Source: ECT2AJA-044 sp965262845
GTDB lineage: Bacteria > Bacteroidota > Bacteroidia > Flavobacteriales > ECT2AJA-044
Length of the DNA stretch: 64,000 nucleotides
Assembly (NCBI GenBank): GCA_965262845.1
Contig: CBDHFX010000002.1
Coordinates: 620,001-684,000, forward strand
Direction of reading: 5' to 3'
Shown here: positions 16,357 to 25,914 of the stretch, in pieces
Position numbering within the stretch: the stretch's first letter is position 1
Layout: every line of letters begins with the position of its first letter
Position numbers and translations under genes: made by a program
The notes under the pieces: model-generated
What the model saw: the letters and a program-made list of their open reading frames with translations, nothing else
What the model was told of the DNA's origin: nothing
The model's database searches: none

Positions 16357-17412
16357 TTACTTTTGAACAACAAACCGGCCACTTTGCACTACGTATCCAT
16401 TTGCCTTAAGCATCATAATATAAGTGCCGGAAGAAAGAGAGGTCGTTGGAACCAACACCTGATCTTCATTGTACTCAAGTTTCATGGAATAGACAGCCCT
16501 TCCGGCTAAGTCAGTAACCAGCAAGTCATACCGGACATCAAGCTGTGGCTGAATACTGTAATGCACCATGGCATGATCCTTTGCCGGATTCGGGGAAATA
16601 AGCATTTCTTCAGAGTACTTCTCTTCAAAAATAAATGAAGGCATTTTGGGAACAGTGCAATAAAAATTGTCAAATGCGAGCCCAATGTATGTTGTACGAG
16701 TGGCATTCGGATGATACCTTATGATCATGTATTTTATGGCAGTAGTGAGGCTATGAATATTAAATGTACTTGCTTGCCCATCTCCGGTTACAACATTAAT
16801 ATTCGACATAGGAACATTAGGGTCTGTTAGTCCGTTACATGCAGAGATGACTGTTGTTCCGGCAACGCTGTTACCAGCCGCATCATAACATTCTATGATC
16901 CAGGCCTCGCATTGATAATCTGGCTGGAGAGGATAGGCATCAACATCTAAAATGCTTGCTGATAAGTGGTGAGTAGGAGTAACATATTCGACAAGTAATG
17001 CATCCATATTCGAAACGTGTGATAATCCGGGAATGTCTGTTAAGAAAGCACATCCCGAGTTTGCAGAGCTATCAGGGTTATCATATTGTGTTGTAAGACC
17101 CGTGCAATCCGAAAGAGCCGCAGTGCCTCTTCGGAATGCATCCTCAGGTGAGCCGACGAATACCACATGTGGTGTGCCGGTAATGGCAAATGGAGGGCTT
17201 CCGGGTCCAGGTCCGGGCTGTGTCGTATCCACTAAGGCAAACTTAACCTCGCATCCTCCCGCTTCAGCTGAAACTATCGTGTCGTAATAAAGGGGAACCG
17301 GATTCTGATTACCGGCATACTGTTCAAAGTGGATTAAGTAAAAAGTTTGACCCGTTACGGATAAGCATGAGAGATAGCATACGGTAAATAGTATGCATGA
17401 TTTAAATTTCAT
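16357..17412 (-). CDS. Secreted protein with type IX secretion (Por) sorting domain
   Basis: 351 residues. It has an N-terminal signal peptide (FKSCILFTVCYLSCLSVTGQ), a central beta-rich region with paired cysteines and no family I recognise, and a C-terminal domain of about 75 residues (ISPNPAKDHAMVHYSI ... GTYIMMLKANG ... GRFVVQK). That domain is the type A T9SS sorting signal: the protein would cross the inner membrane by Sec, then the outer membrane by T9SS, and be released or anchored at the surface. The upstream 17413-17605 region is AT-rich and holds no other gene I can see. Confidence 0.88.
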   Translation of the reverse strand: MKFKSCILFTVCYLSCLSVTGQTFYLIHFEQYAGNQNPVPLYYDTIVSAEAGGCEVKFALVDTTQPGPGPGSPPFAITGTPHVVFVGSPEDAFRRGTAALSDCTGLTTQYDNPDSSANSGCAFLTDIPGLSHVSNMDALLVEYVTPTHHLSASILDVDAYPLQPDYQCEAWIIECYDAAGNSVAGTTVISACNGLTDPNVPMSNINVVTGDGQASTFNIHSLTTAIKYMIIRYHPNATRTTYIGLAFDNFYCTVPKMPSFIFEEKYSEEMLISPNPAKDHAMVHYSIQPQLDVRYDLLVTDLAGRAVYSMKLEYNEDQVLVPTTSLSSGTYIMMLKANGYVVQSGRFVVQK

Positions 17413-17605
17413 ATCACTGCTTTTATGATCAGCACGGCTTTTAGCGTTTCAAGTTTAATTTTTTGGTTGATTACCAAAAAGCATGCCATGTTAAACAATT
17501 GCTGATTCGTACCTGAGGTTTGAGGCTGTTGTCCGAACCCTTTTTGTTGGCTAAGTTATAAATTTTACATCAACAGGTATGCAGTATTTCCATAAGTTTG
17601 TCATT

Positions 17606-19048
17606 ATGAGCACGAGGCTTCGAAACCGCATAATCGAACTAACCGTTTTAACGGCACTTTTGCTTCCCCTGTTCTGTTTGAACCTGAACGGCACACACGA
17701 TTGGGGTGGAGACTTTGCCCGATACATTGAGCAGTCAATGAACCTGAGATCAGGCGAGTCAAATTATCTGTTCAATCCGGAATGTCCTGAACTCGGCCCA
17801 CCAAGTTATCCTGTCGGACTCCCCTTACTTCTTTCCCCGATAAGTGCGCTATGGGGAAATAACATGATGGCCTTTCAGATCTTCATGACCATACTCCTTC
17901 TGGTCCTCGGATGTTTGACCTTCACCTTCCTGCGCCGCCAGTTCACCTGGGCTGAGTCGGGCGTTGCCGTGCTACTGTTTCTGTACAACCCTGTTGTGAT
18001 CGGCCTCAAGGATGAAGTATTGTCTGATATTCCCTTCACCATCTTTATCCTGGCCGCCCTGACAGCTTATCTAAACATCCGTGAGCGACCTGGAAATCCA
18101 CGTGCATCACTCCAGCTTTTGGGTGTTGCCGCATTCCTGGGCTTTGCCATACTACACCGAAATATAGGCCTGGTGTTCCTACTGGCTATGCTCATTGATC
18201 TGGGCCGAAAGCACCTTCGCCTATCAGCAGCCTTGTTCGGCGGAACTTTGGGTCTGTATGCACTTTTCGACCAGGTACTCTTCCCCGCTGAGATAGAGCT
18301 CAACCAACACTTTCTCAAATTGTTCCTGTCCAACGGATTCCGTGAAACCATCACCACCACCCACAAATATTATGTAACCCTTTTTCTGAAATTCTTCGTT
18401 CCGGAAGGCGTTGGGTTCAACTTCCTGTCCCTGGCCATAGGAGGATTCGCTATTACCTTCTTTATGTTGGGCCTTGTGTGGAAACTATTGGACCGGCCCA
18501 CGGTAATTGAATGGAGCGTTCTTGGGTACCTGGCCGTCATCTTCCTCTATCCGATCACCACTCAGGGTTTCCGGTTCCTGCTCCCGATCTTTCCCCTGAT
18601 GCTTTCCCACATAATCACCGGTCTCCGGGCGCTCCGCATGCCCCGCCCAATGAGCCCTAGATGGGTCGCCATATTTGTGCTTATAGCTGTCGGACTACCG
18701 TACCAAAATGATTTGCGTCAGGCCCTACGGGCCGATGAAAACCACCTGGGCCCGCAATCGGCTGCCGCACAAGAGCTTTTTACCTTCGTTCGCGAGAACA
18801 CGAAGGAAGAGGCCGTTTTCGTATTCGCTAAGCCGCGCGTGCTTGGGTTATACGGCGAACGTAAAGCATTTGCCCAGCACCACGAAAAAACCCTGCTTTC
18901 CTCGGATTTTGACTATCTGATCCTGGCCGAAGAGCTGTCTGATCCTGCAGGAGAACGCTATCTGAAAAACCACGGGTCCCAGCTCCAAAGTGTCTTTGAA
19001 AATGCCCGATTTGTCATTTACGCGTCCAAAGGTTCCACCTTGCGGTGA
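17606..19048 (+). CDS. Polytopic membrane protein, GT39-like glycosyltransferase candidate
   Basis: About 480 residues from ATG 17606; an upstream in-frame ATG at 17579 is possible. Ten or so membrane helices are followed by a short soluble tail. The first loop, GTHDWGGDFARYIEQSMNL, carries an acidic cluster like that of GT-C (PMT/ArnT-like) enzymes, and the PSYPVGLPLLLSPI segment recurs in such families. Substrate unknown. The gene is convergent with holB, and their coding ends overlap by 31 bases. Confidence 0.65.
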   Translation: MSTRLRNRIIELTVLTALLLPLFCLNLNGTHDWGGDFARYIEQSMNLRSGESNYLFNPECPELGPPSYPVGLPLLLSPISALWGNNMMAFQIFMTILLLVLGCLTFTFLRRQFTWAESGVAVLLFLYNPVVIGLKDEVLSDIPFTIFILAALTAYLNIRERPGNPRASLQLLGVAAFLGFAILHRNIGLVFLLAMLIDLGRKHLRLSAALFGGTLGLYALFDQVLFPAEIELNQHFLKLFLSNGFRETITTTHKYYVTLFLKFFVPEGVGFNFLSLAIGGFAITFFMLGLVWKLLDRPTVIEWSVLGYLAVIFLYPITTQGFRFLLPIFPLMLSHIITGLRALRMPRPMSPRWVAIFVLIAVGLPYQNDLRQALRADENHLGPQSAAAQELFTFVRENTKEEAVFVFAKPRVLGLYGERKAFAQHHEKTLLSSDFDYLILAEELSDPAGERYLKNHGSQLQSVFENARFVIYASKGSTLR

Positions 19049-20088
19049 AGCAGCGAATTCATTTTAATTCCCAGATCAAGCAGTACGATCTTTGCACTGG
19101 CATTTCGCTCAATGTGGTATTCAGCGTCGTTTAATTCCTTCAGTATCCCAGTGATATTGCCTCCGTGGATGAACTGGGCAAATTTATCAGATTGGAATCC
19201 AGACAGCTGTAGCTCAGCTCTCTTCAGTGTTGTCAAATCGTAATTGAGCATTAATGAATCGCGCAATACATTTGACATATAGCTCAGAAAATGCCTGAGT
19301 CGCTCCCTTCCCCAACCAGCCATGCCATCAACCCACAGCACCAAATCGCCTGTCTTTTGATGTGCGAGATAGGCCCTTCGGATGAATTCCACGAAGGCCG
19401 CCCCATTTTGGGTCAGGACTTCCTCATCGTGCCGTGAGGCACGTATTTGTTCTTCCCTGGGCAGCAGTTTGAGCCGGACTGTCTGCATTCTTGAACGGAT
19501 GGTCGCCAAAAGCGATCCCTCTTCTTCGGTAGCCATCAGGAAAACCGTTCTTTGTGGCGGTTCTTCGATCACTTTGAGGAGCTTGTTGGCAGCACTCTGG
19601 TTCATGCGTTCGGGCATCCAGATCACCATGATCTTGAACGGGCCTTCATAAGGTTTGAGCTGGAGACGCCTGAGGATATGTGTTGCTTCCCCGGCATTTA
19701 TAAGGCCTTGTTTATTCTCAATGCCAAGTCGCGAAAGCCAATCAAACAGTGTTCCATAGGGCTCTTCCCGTACGAATGCGCGCCACTCTTCCAGAAAGTC
19801 CGAGCTCACGGGGTTTTTCGCCCTGGTCGTGGCGGCAAAGGGGAACGAAAAATGCAGATCGGGATGTCCGAGGTGGACATACTTTTTGCAGCTCGGGCAA
19901 TTGCCGCAGCTATCGTGCTTTCCTTTGTTGATACAGCTGAGATACTGCGCATAGGCAATAGCCAGGGGAAGCTTTCCTGTGCCAGACGGACCAGTAAATA
20001 ACTGGGCATGCGCCACCCGCCCTTCACGGGCAGATGCGATCAGACGTTTTTTTACTTCATCCTGGCCGATGACCTCGGAGAATAGCAC
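19018..20088 (-). CDS. holB: DNA polymerase III subunit delta'
   Basis: 356 residues. IGQDEVKKRLIASAREGRV is followed by P-loop GPSGTGK (near residue 38) and a four-cysteine zinc-binding cluster (C...CGNCPSC, residues 52-67). The LLKVIEEPPQRTVFLMATEE segment (near residue 172) is typical of clamp-loader AAA+ subunits. It loads the sliding clamp during replication. Its 3' end overlaps the convergent GT39-like gene. Two hairpin-repeat copies lie within it; the one at 20018-20035 encodes the family-conserved SAREGRV and may be partly coincidental. Confidence 0.92.
   Translation of the reverse strand: MLFSEVIGQDEVKKRLIASAREGRVAHAQLFTGPSGTGKLPLAIAYAQYLSCINKGKHDSCGNCPSCKKYVHLGHPDLHFSFPFAATTRAKNPVSSDFLEEWRAFVREEPYGTLFDWLSRLGIENKQGLINAGEATHILRRLQLKPYEGPFKIMVIWMPERMNQSAANKLLKVIEEPPQRTVFLMATEEEGSLLATIRSRMQTVRLKLLPREEQIRASRHDEEVLTQNGAAFVEFIRRAYLAHQKTGDLVLWVDGMAGWGRERLRHFLSYMSNVLRDSLMLNYDLTTLKRAELQLSGFQSDKFAQFIHGGNITGILKELNDAEYHIERNASAKIVLLDLGIKMNSLLHRKVEPLDA
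19426..19442 (+). repeat. Dispersed GTGA hairpin (copy 8)
   Basis: Plus strand reads ATC-GT-GCC-GTGA-GGC-AC, antisense in holB, where the sense strand encodes RASRHDE. The stem extends by one more pair if the C of ATC is used. Confidence 0.75.
20018..20035 (-). repeat. Dispersed hairpin, 5-nt loop variant (copy 9)
   Basis: Minus strand reads ATC-TG-CCC-GTGAA-GGG-CG: one extra loop base and one T-G pair. It sits in a conserved holB motif, so membership is less certain. Confidence 0.4.
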
Positions 20089-20160
20089 GAAGCGAAATTA
20101 CGGATTACATGGAATTCATGGGGGATCGGGGAGAATCTTAATTTTACCCGAAATTTTAAT

Positions 20161-21351
20161 ATGCTTACTATTGACGACTTTGATTTCGCAGGCCGGCGCG
20201 CACTGATCCGGGTTGATTTCAATGTTCCGCTGAACGACCAGTTTGAGATCACCGACGACACCCGTATCCAGGCTGCCTTGCCGACCATTCAGAAGGTCCG
20301 AAAAGACGGTGGCAGCGTAGTTTTGATGTCGCACTTCGGCCGTCCGAAACACGGACCGGAAAAAGTTTTTAGCCTGCGTCATTTGCTGGCACACCTGAAT
20401 GAAGTGACCGGGACCGAGGTGCAATTCGCCGACGATTGCATCAGTGCCGAAGCCCTGGCACAAAGTAGAAGGCTCGGTGCCGGAGATATGCTATTACTCG
20501 AGAATCTGCGGTTTTATCCCGAAGAAACTGCCGGGGATACCGATTTTGCCAGGAAACTGGGCAAAATGGGTGATATCTACGTGAATGATGCCTTCGGAAC
20601 AGCACACCGCGCGCATGCCAGTACGGCAGTGATCGCTCAATATTTTCCGGGCAGGAAATGCTTCGGCTACGTAATGGCCGAAGAGATCAAAAACGTGCAG
20701 AAGGTGCTTGACAGCGATGTGCATCCGGTCGTAGCTATTCTGGGAGGAGCCAAGATATCGGGCAAGATCACCATCATCGAAAAACTTTTACCGAAAATTG
20801 ATGCCATTATCATCGGGGGAGGAATGAGCCAGACCTTTATAAAAGAGGCGGGTGGACAGGTCGGAAACTCACTGGTGGAGGAAGAGCACCTGGCTACGGT
20901 GAAGCAAATTAATGATGCTGCGACCGAACATAACGTAACCATCCACCTACCAGTGGACAGTGTGAACGGTAATCATTTTGCCAACGATGCACAGGTCGGG
21001 ATTAGCTCGGCCACGGATGTTCCGGACGGTTGGACAGGGCTGGATATCGGTCCCGAAACGATCAGAAATTACAGTGAGGTCATTAAAAGTGCGGCCACCA
21101 TTTTATGGAACGGTCCGATGGGTGTTTTCGAAATGGGAAATTTTGCCCGGGGGACTATTGCCATTGGAGAAGCAATTTGCGAAGCCACAAAAAACGGAGC
21201 CTTTAGCCTGATCGGTGGAGGCGATTCCGTAGCGGCGGCCAAACAATTCGGATTTGCAGATCGCGTAAGCTATGTGAGTACCGGAGGAGGTGCTATGCTG
21301 GAGTATCTGGAGGGGAAGGAACTTCCCGGGATCACGGCCATGATGGGCTAA
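20161..21351 (+). CDS. pgk: Phosphoglycerate kinase
   Basis: 396 residues, normal length. RVDFNVPLN (near residue 17), SHFGRPKHGPE, NDAFGTAHRAHAS and VAILGGAKISGKI define the family, and the C-terminal GGGDSVAAAKQ binds nucleotide phosphates. It transfers phosphate from 1,3-bisphosphoglycerate to ADP in glycolysis and runs in reverse in gluconeogenesis; cytosolic. It is monocistronic by position: divergent from holB across 72 bases and convergent with cvpA with a 20-base overlap of coding ends. Confidence 0.97.
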   Translation: MLTIDDFDFAGRRALIRVDFNVPLNDQFEITDDTRIQAALPTIQKVRKDGGSVVLMSHFGRPKHGPEKVFSLRHLLAHLNEVTGTEVQFADDCISAEALAQSRRLGAGDMLLLENLRFYPEETAGDTDFARKLGKMGDIYVNDAFGTAHRAHASTAVIAQYFPGRKCFGYVMAEEIKNVQKVLDSDVHPVVAILGGAKISGKITIIEKLLPKIDAIIIGGGMSQTFIKEAGGQVGNSLVEEEHLATVKQINDAATEHNVTIHLPVDSVNGNHFANDAQVGISSATDVPDGWTGLDIGPETIRNYSEVIKSAATILWNGPMGVFEMGNFARGTIAIGEAICEATKNGAFSLIGGGDSVAAAKQFGFADRVSYVSTGGGAMLEYLEGKELPGITAMMG

Positions 21352-21850
21352 CCGAAGAGCGCCAGTTGGGTTCTTCAAGATAGGGAAACAACATGGGTGC
21401 GAACTCAGCCACAGGTTCATATAGGATGCTCTGTTCCCTATCGGCCCGTGAGGGCCAATTGACAGAACCTTCCTGAACCGGACGCCAGAGAAAGAGGAGC
21501 ACACTTAGAAGAAAGCCCCATTTGAGCACGCCAAATACAGCGCCGGCAAACCGGTTAATACCGTTGAGGGCGATAGCCTTCATAAGATTGGTTAGGAGTT
21601 TCGCAAGGAGATTGATGATGATGACGATGCCGAGGAAGGTGACGGCGAAGCTGGTTACAGGGAGATATTTTCGTTCGATATCAACCTGCCGGATCAGATA
21701 TTCGGCGACCCAACTGGAAAAGTGAATAGCACCCCAGATGCCGAGTATGAGGGCAGCAAGGGTGCAGAGTTCAACAATAAAACCGTTTCGGAATCCGCGA
21801 TAAGCGCCCCAGGCCAAAGGAATAATGAGTATGATGTCGAGGGTTTGCAC
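21332..21850 (-). CDS. CvpA family membrane protein
   Basis: 172 residues with four membrane helices. LDIILIIPLAWGAYRGFRNG at the N-terminus is the CvpA signature, followed by a proline- and tryptophan-containing cytoplasmic tail. CvpA was named for colicin V production in E. coli; its broader role, probably in envelope homeostasis, is not settled. The C-terminal tail contains PSRAD, encoded by a hairpin-repeat copy; the same pentapeptide from the same repeat occurs in FtsK. Confidence 0.88.
   Translation of the reverse strand: MQTLDIILIIPLAWGAYRGFRNGFIVELCTLAALILGIWGAIHFSSWVAEYLIRQVDIERKYLPVTSFAVTFLGIVIIINLLAKLLTNLMKAIALNGINRFAGAVFGVLKWGFLLSVLLFLWRPVQEGSVNWPSRADREQSILYEPVAEFAPMLFPYLEEPNWRSSVSPSWP
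21440..21456 (+). repeat. Dispersed GTGA hairpin (copy 10)
   Basis: Plus strand reads ATC-GG-CCC-GTGA-GGG-CC, antisense in cvpA, where the sense strand encodes PSRAD. Confidence 0.75.
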
Positions 21851-22159
21851 GGTCCGAAAGTAACAATATTCAGCCTGGTTACAGGAACCCTATGTCTTGG
21901 AGGAGATGGTCCATTTGAGCGACAGAGGAATTAAAGGCAAAATGGGACCTGTCGGGTATAAGCCAGGCGAACGATTTGCAAACGGGCAGGAAATGTATGT
22001 GCCGGCTATTAAGCCGATACGGGTGCTACGGATCTGATGGGGAAGATGAACAGGTGTGGCCGCAAAGGAGAAGCACAGAAAAATTGCCTCGGCCTTTGTC
22101 GGGGCAAAAGACGGTCCTGGTGAGGAAAGCACCTGTAGTATAGCTGAAGGATCAGATCC
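21851..22159. other. Intergenic region without recognised gene
   Basis: 309 bases between cvpA and the small lipoprotein gene. I see no convincing coding frame, tRNA or strong hairpin. It should contain the upstream region of cvpA at its left end and the transcript end of the lipoprotein gene at its right end. Confidence 0.5.
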
Positions 22160-22513
22160 CTATTGAATGAGAACGGTTTCAACAACGGTCTCACTTTCCT
22201 CAAGCTGAATGAATCCAGTACCTTGGAGATCCCCTTTCTGAGCTTCAATGTTTAGGACCATCTTGGCCGGGAACTCAAAGCTGACTACTCCATTGAGGTT
22301 GGTGATCGCACTGGTATCAACTGTACAGTCCGTACAGGGCGCGTACAAGCGCACAAAAGCGTTTTGGACACGAACCTCATTCCCCAGACTGTCTTGTGAC
22401 ACTACGATCACATCAGCTTTATAAAAAATGTCTTCCCTACAGGAATTCATCGTTATTATTATCCCAAAAAAGCCTACCAGTAATAGTGTTGAGGTCATCT
22501 TTGTGCTTTTCAT
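22160..22513 (-). CDS. Small secreted lipoprotein, unknown function
   Basis: 117 residues from ATG 22513, which gives a proper lipoprotein signal (KSTKMTSTLLLVGFF ... MNSC); a longer frame from 22567 is rejected because it buries the signal. The mature part looks like a small carboxypeptidase-regulatory or Ig-like beta domain: GNEVRVQNAFVRLYAP, then ITNLNGVVSFEFP. A CTDC pair sits near the middle. It is divergent from pheS, with 61 bases between start codons. Confidence 0.75.
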   Translation of the reverse strand: MKSTKMTSTLLLVGFFGIIITMNSCREDIFYKADVIVVSQDSLGNEVRVQNAFVRLYAPCTDCTVDTSAITNLNGVVSFEFPAKMVLNIEAQKGDLQGTGFIQLEESETVVETVLIQ

Positions 22514-22574
22514 AATCACTTCAGAATTTAGTAATATTGTGGCCCCTAATATACTCATAAATAACAAACCCTAT

Positions 22575-23603
22575 ATGTTGGCTCGTGTGCAGGAGCTTTT
22601 GAATGAAGTACAGACCTTCTCAGCCAGTACAAACGAAGAGATAGAGAGCTTTCGTATTCGTTTCCTCGGTAGAAAGGGCGTGATGAACGAGCTGTTTGCT
22701 GCTTTCAGGGATGTTGAACCCGGGCAGCGCAAAGAGTTTGGGCAGCTTCTAAACGAGCTAAAAAACAAGGCTCAGGAGCGTGTGGACGAATTGAAGAAAT
22801 CACTCGGATCGGAATCGCTCTCCGGTACCTCTTCAGGAATTGATCTCACCCGTTCCCATGAACCTGTGGCCCTGGGGGGGCGTCATCCGGTCTCACTGGT
22901 GAAAAACCGCATTATTGAGATCTTTTCGCGCATCGGTTTCACATTGAGCGACGGTCCCGAGATCGAAGATGACTGGCACAATTTCTCAGCTCTTAATTTC
23001 ATTGAAGAACACCCGGCACGCGACATGCAGGATACTTTCTTTGTGATGCGCAATCCGGACTATCTCCTGCGCACACATACCAGTTCTGTGCAGGTGCGTC
23101 ATATGGAAAAAAACACACCGCCGATCCGGATCCTGTCTCCCGGGCGCGTATTCCGCAATGAGGCCATCAGTGCCCGATCGCACTGCACCTTTCACCAGGT
23201 TGAAGGACTTTACATTGACCAAGGAGTGAGCTTCGCCGATCTGCGCCAAACATTGCTTTATTTTGCCAGGGAGTTTTTTGGCGAAGAAACCAGGATCCGC
23301 TTTCGCCCCTCCTACTTCCCTTTTACCGAACCCAGTGCCGAAATGGATATTTGGTGGGGAGTTGAAAACAAAGTTGACCATCGTATGACCAAGGGCACCG
23401 GCTGGCTCGAGATCATGGGCTGCGGTATGGTGGATCCCAATGTCCTTAAAAACGTGGGTATTGATCCGGAAGCCTATACTGGATTCGCCTTCGGGATCGG
23501 CATCGAACGCATTGCCCTGCAGCAATTCCAGATTCCGGATATCCGTCTGTTCTTTGAGAACGACGTACGCTTCCTGGAGCAATTCGCAGAAGGCGTTTAT
23601 TAA
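22575..23603 (+). CDS. pheS: Phenylalanine--tRNA ligase alpha subunit
   Basis: 342 residues from ATG 22575 (MLARVQELLNEVQ); the frame extends upstream but only this start fits the family. The N-terminal coiled coil is followed by a class II catalytic core: motif 2 ILSPGRVFRNEAISARSH and motif 3 GFAFGIGIERIAL. It charges tRNA-Phe together with PheT, which is not in this window. Confidence 0.97.
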   Translation: MLARVQELLNEVQTFSASTNEEIESFRIRFLGRKGVMNELFAAFRDVEPGQRKEFGQLLNELKNKAQERVDELKKSLGSESLSGTSSGIDLTRSHEPVALGGRHPVSLVKNRIIEIFSRIGFTLSDGPEIEDDWHNFSALNFIEEHPARDMQDTFFVMRNPDYLLRTHTSSVQVRHMEKNTPPIRILSPGRVFRNEAISARSHCTFHQVEGLYIDQGVSFADLRQTLLYFAREFFGEETRIRFRPSYFPFTEPSAEMDIWWGVENKVDHRMTKGTGWLEIMGCGMVDPNVLKNVGIDPEAYTGFAFGIGIERIALQQFQIPDIRLFFENDVRFLEQFAEGVY

Positions 23604-23727
23604 AAAGGGAGATATAGAGCTTGCGAAAATCCCAGGTGCTGCACCGAAGAAGATACTTACTCCTTAATCATGAGGTCCGGAAAAGAGTAAGCCACTCAAA
23701 AAAAGTCGGCTATCATTGAATAGGGCA

Positions 23728-25623
23728 TTACAGGGCTCCCTCTTTGATGATTCCCACTATTTTCGGATCCAGTAAGGTTGAGGTATCGCCCAAATTGGAG
23801 CTGTTTCCTCCAGCCACTTTTCTTAAAATTCGGCGCATGATCTTTCCGGAACGTGTTTTCGGTAATCCTGGCACGAACTGGATCTTCTCTGGCCTGGCGA
23901 TCTTACCGATCTCCCTTACCACCGTTTCCATGATCCCGGTCCGAAGAACTCCGGGATCCTCCACTTCAGCCTTTGTGATCACGTAGGCATAGATGCTCTG
24001 ACCCTTGACCGGATGAGGGCATCCCACCACCGCGCTTTCTGCCACCTCGCTATGCGCATTGATCGCATTTTCTATCTCCGCTGTTCCAAGCCGGTGTCCT
24101 GATACGTTGATCACATCGTCAACCCGACCAATTATTCGGTACATCCCATTCTTATCGCGCCTGGCCCCGTCTCCCGTGAAGTAGTATCCGTTGTAGTGTG
24201 AGAAATAGGTGGCACGACAGCGTTCGTGATCACCATAAGTCGTCCGCAACATGGAAGGCCAGGGGTGCCTGATGCAGAGGTGCCCTTCAACCCCGTTCTC
24301 CTCAATCTCCCTTCCGTCCGGATCCAACAGTACCGGCTGAATTCCAGGAAGCGGATAACCTGCGTGCGAAGGATTCATAGGCGACAGATCTCCCAATCCT
24401 GAAATCATGATCCCACCCGTTTCTGTTTGCCACCAGGTATCCACGATCGGACATTTCTCCTTGCCAACGTGAATATGGTACCATTCCCAGGCTTCCTTGT
24501 TGATCGGCTCCCCTACACTACCAAGCACCTTCAATGAATGCAAATTGCAGGAACCTACGTGATCTTCGCCATGAGCCATCAATGTCCGGATAGCTGTTGG
24601 AGCCGTATAGAATTGGTTCACACGGTGCTTATCGCATACCTGCCAGAAACGCCCTGGCGACGGATAGGTCGGCACCCCCTCAAACATGACCGTTGTAGCC
24701 CCGTTCAGCAGTGGGCCGTACACGATGTAGGTGTGACCGGTGATCCAACCTATATCCGCGGTACACCAGTATATATCCGACCCTTCATACTGGAAAACAT
24801 TGACAAAGCTATACCCTGCGTAAACCATGTAGCCGCCACAGGTGTGCACAATTCCTTTCGGTTTACCGGTGGACCCGCTCGTATACAGGATGAACAGCAT
24901 GTCCTCTGCATCCATTTCCTCAGCCGGACATTTCTTTTCGGCGGCCTCCAGCTCCGGATACAACCAAAAATCTCTTTTTTCCTTCATGTTCACCACCCGC
25001 TGGGTACGTTTGGCCACCAGAACCGTTTTCACGGACGGGCAACGTTCCAGGGCTTCGTCAACCACCGCCTTGACCGGGATCTCCTTGTCCCCGCGGTAAA
25101 GTCCATCCGAGGTCAACACCATCTTTGCCTGGGCATCGTTGATCCGATCGGCCAAAGAATAAGCCGAAAAACCTGCAAACACCACCGAATGGACCGCACC
25201 AATGCGGGCACAAGCCAGGGTTGCTACGGCAAGATCCGGGATCATCGGCATGTAGACCGCAATACGGTCGCCTTTTCGGATACCATGATCCTTCAACACA
25301 TTAGCAAACTGATTTACCCGTTCGTAAAGCTCCCTATACGTCCACCGAACAAATTGCTCCTTCGGATCATTCGGTTCCCAAATGATCGCCAATTTGTTTC
25401 CACGTTCCTTCAGGTGCCGATCCAGGCAATTCTCCGTAATGTTCATCTTCGCATTGATGAACCACTTCACGTCGGGCTTGGAAAAATTCGACTCGAAGGT
25501 CCTGTCCCATTTTTGCCGCCAGTCGAAATGCCTGGCCACCTCATCCCAAAATCCGGATGGGTTCTCAACGCTTTGCCTATACTTTTTCTGATATTCCTCA
25601 AAGGATTTGATCTGAAAACTCAT
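23728..25623 (-). CDS. acs: Acetyl-CoA synthetase
   Basis: 631 residues. Features of the AMP-forming adenylate superfamily: YTSGSTGKPKGIVH (near residue 246), WWQTETGG (near 400), YYFTGDGARRD, and the C-terminal RSGKIMRR whose lysine (near residue 592) is the classic acetylation site. It activates acetate to acetyl-CoA through acetyl-AMP; cytosolic. The 124 bases between the pheS stop and its 3' end hold no gene. Upstream, 25624-25914 (291 bases) separates it from the divergent exporter operon and holds no coding frame I can support. Confidence 0.97.
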   Translation of the reverse strand: MSFQIKSFEEYQKKYRQSVENPSGFWDEVARHFDWRQKWDRTFESNFSKPDVKWFINAKMNITENCLDRHLKERGNKLAIIWEPNDPKEQFVRWTYRELYERVNQFANVLKDHGIRKGDRIAVYMPMIPDLAVATLACARIGAVHSVVFAGFSAYSLADRINDAQAKMVLTSDGLYRGDKEIPVKAVVDEALERCPSVKTVLVAKRTQRVVNMKEKRDFWLYPELEAAEKKCPAEEMDAEDMLFILYTSGSTGKPKGIVHTCGGYMVYAGYSFVNVFQYEGSDIYWCTADIGWITGHTYIVYGPLLNGATTVMFEGVPTYPSPGRFWQVCDKHRVNQFYTAPTAIRTLMAHGEDHVGSCNLHSLKVLGSVGEPINKEAWEWYHIHVGKEKCPIVDTWWQTETGGIMISGLGDLSPMNPSHAGYPLPGIQPVLLDPDGREIEENGVEGHLCIRHPWPSMLRTTYGDHERCRATYFSHYNGYYFTGDGARRDKNGMYRIIGRVDDVINVSGHRLGTAEIENAINAHSEVAESAVVGCPHPVKGQSIYAYVITKAEVEDPGVLRTGIMETVVREIGKIARPEKIQFVPGLPKTRSGKIMRRILRKVAGGNSSNLGDTSTLLDPKIVGIIKEGAL

Positions 25624-25901
25624 CGTAAGTGTGGGATTAGTGCTCTTAGTTTACCGAAAAAAGCCGAATGTTTTTGCGGATCCTGCTTTTGAAATATTGG
25701 AACGGTATAAATGACTTGTTACGCATGATGTGGCTGGGCTTAAGCAAAGTTAATACTTGCTGGGCAAGAGACCTGCAATATGGCAAAAAATCCACCAGCT
25801 CGCCTGTAGCTATTCGAAGTTGGGTATAGCAGCATCGCCAGTCCGAAAATACCCGGTTTTGCCAATCCGGTTCGGTCCCTCCGCTATGAATAAGGAAATA
25901 C

Positions 25902-25909
25902 TACCTTTG
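25902..25909 (+). promoter_or_regulatory. -7 box of the exporter operon
   Basis: TACCTTTG matches TAnnTTTG. The predicted transcription start falls at about 25914-25916, on the ATG at 25915. The first cistron is therefore either leaderless or starts at the in-frame ATG 25924. No good -33 TTG is seen. Confidence 0.45.
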
Positions 25910-25914
25910 ACCAC

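Noticed and set aside
21851..22159. Several short frames in the cvpA-lipoprotein gap
   Set aside because: They are proline- and serine-rich, overlap each other on one strand, and have no signal peptide, motif or neighbour logic.
24538..25692. Long plus-strand frame opposite acs
   Set aside because: It is the antisense shadow of acs; the minus strand encodes a full acetyl-CoA synthetase.
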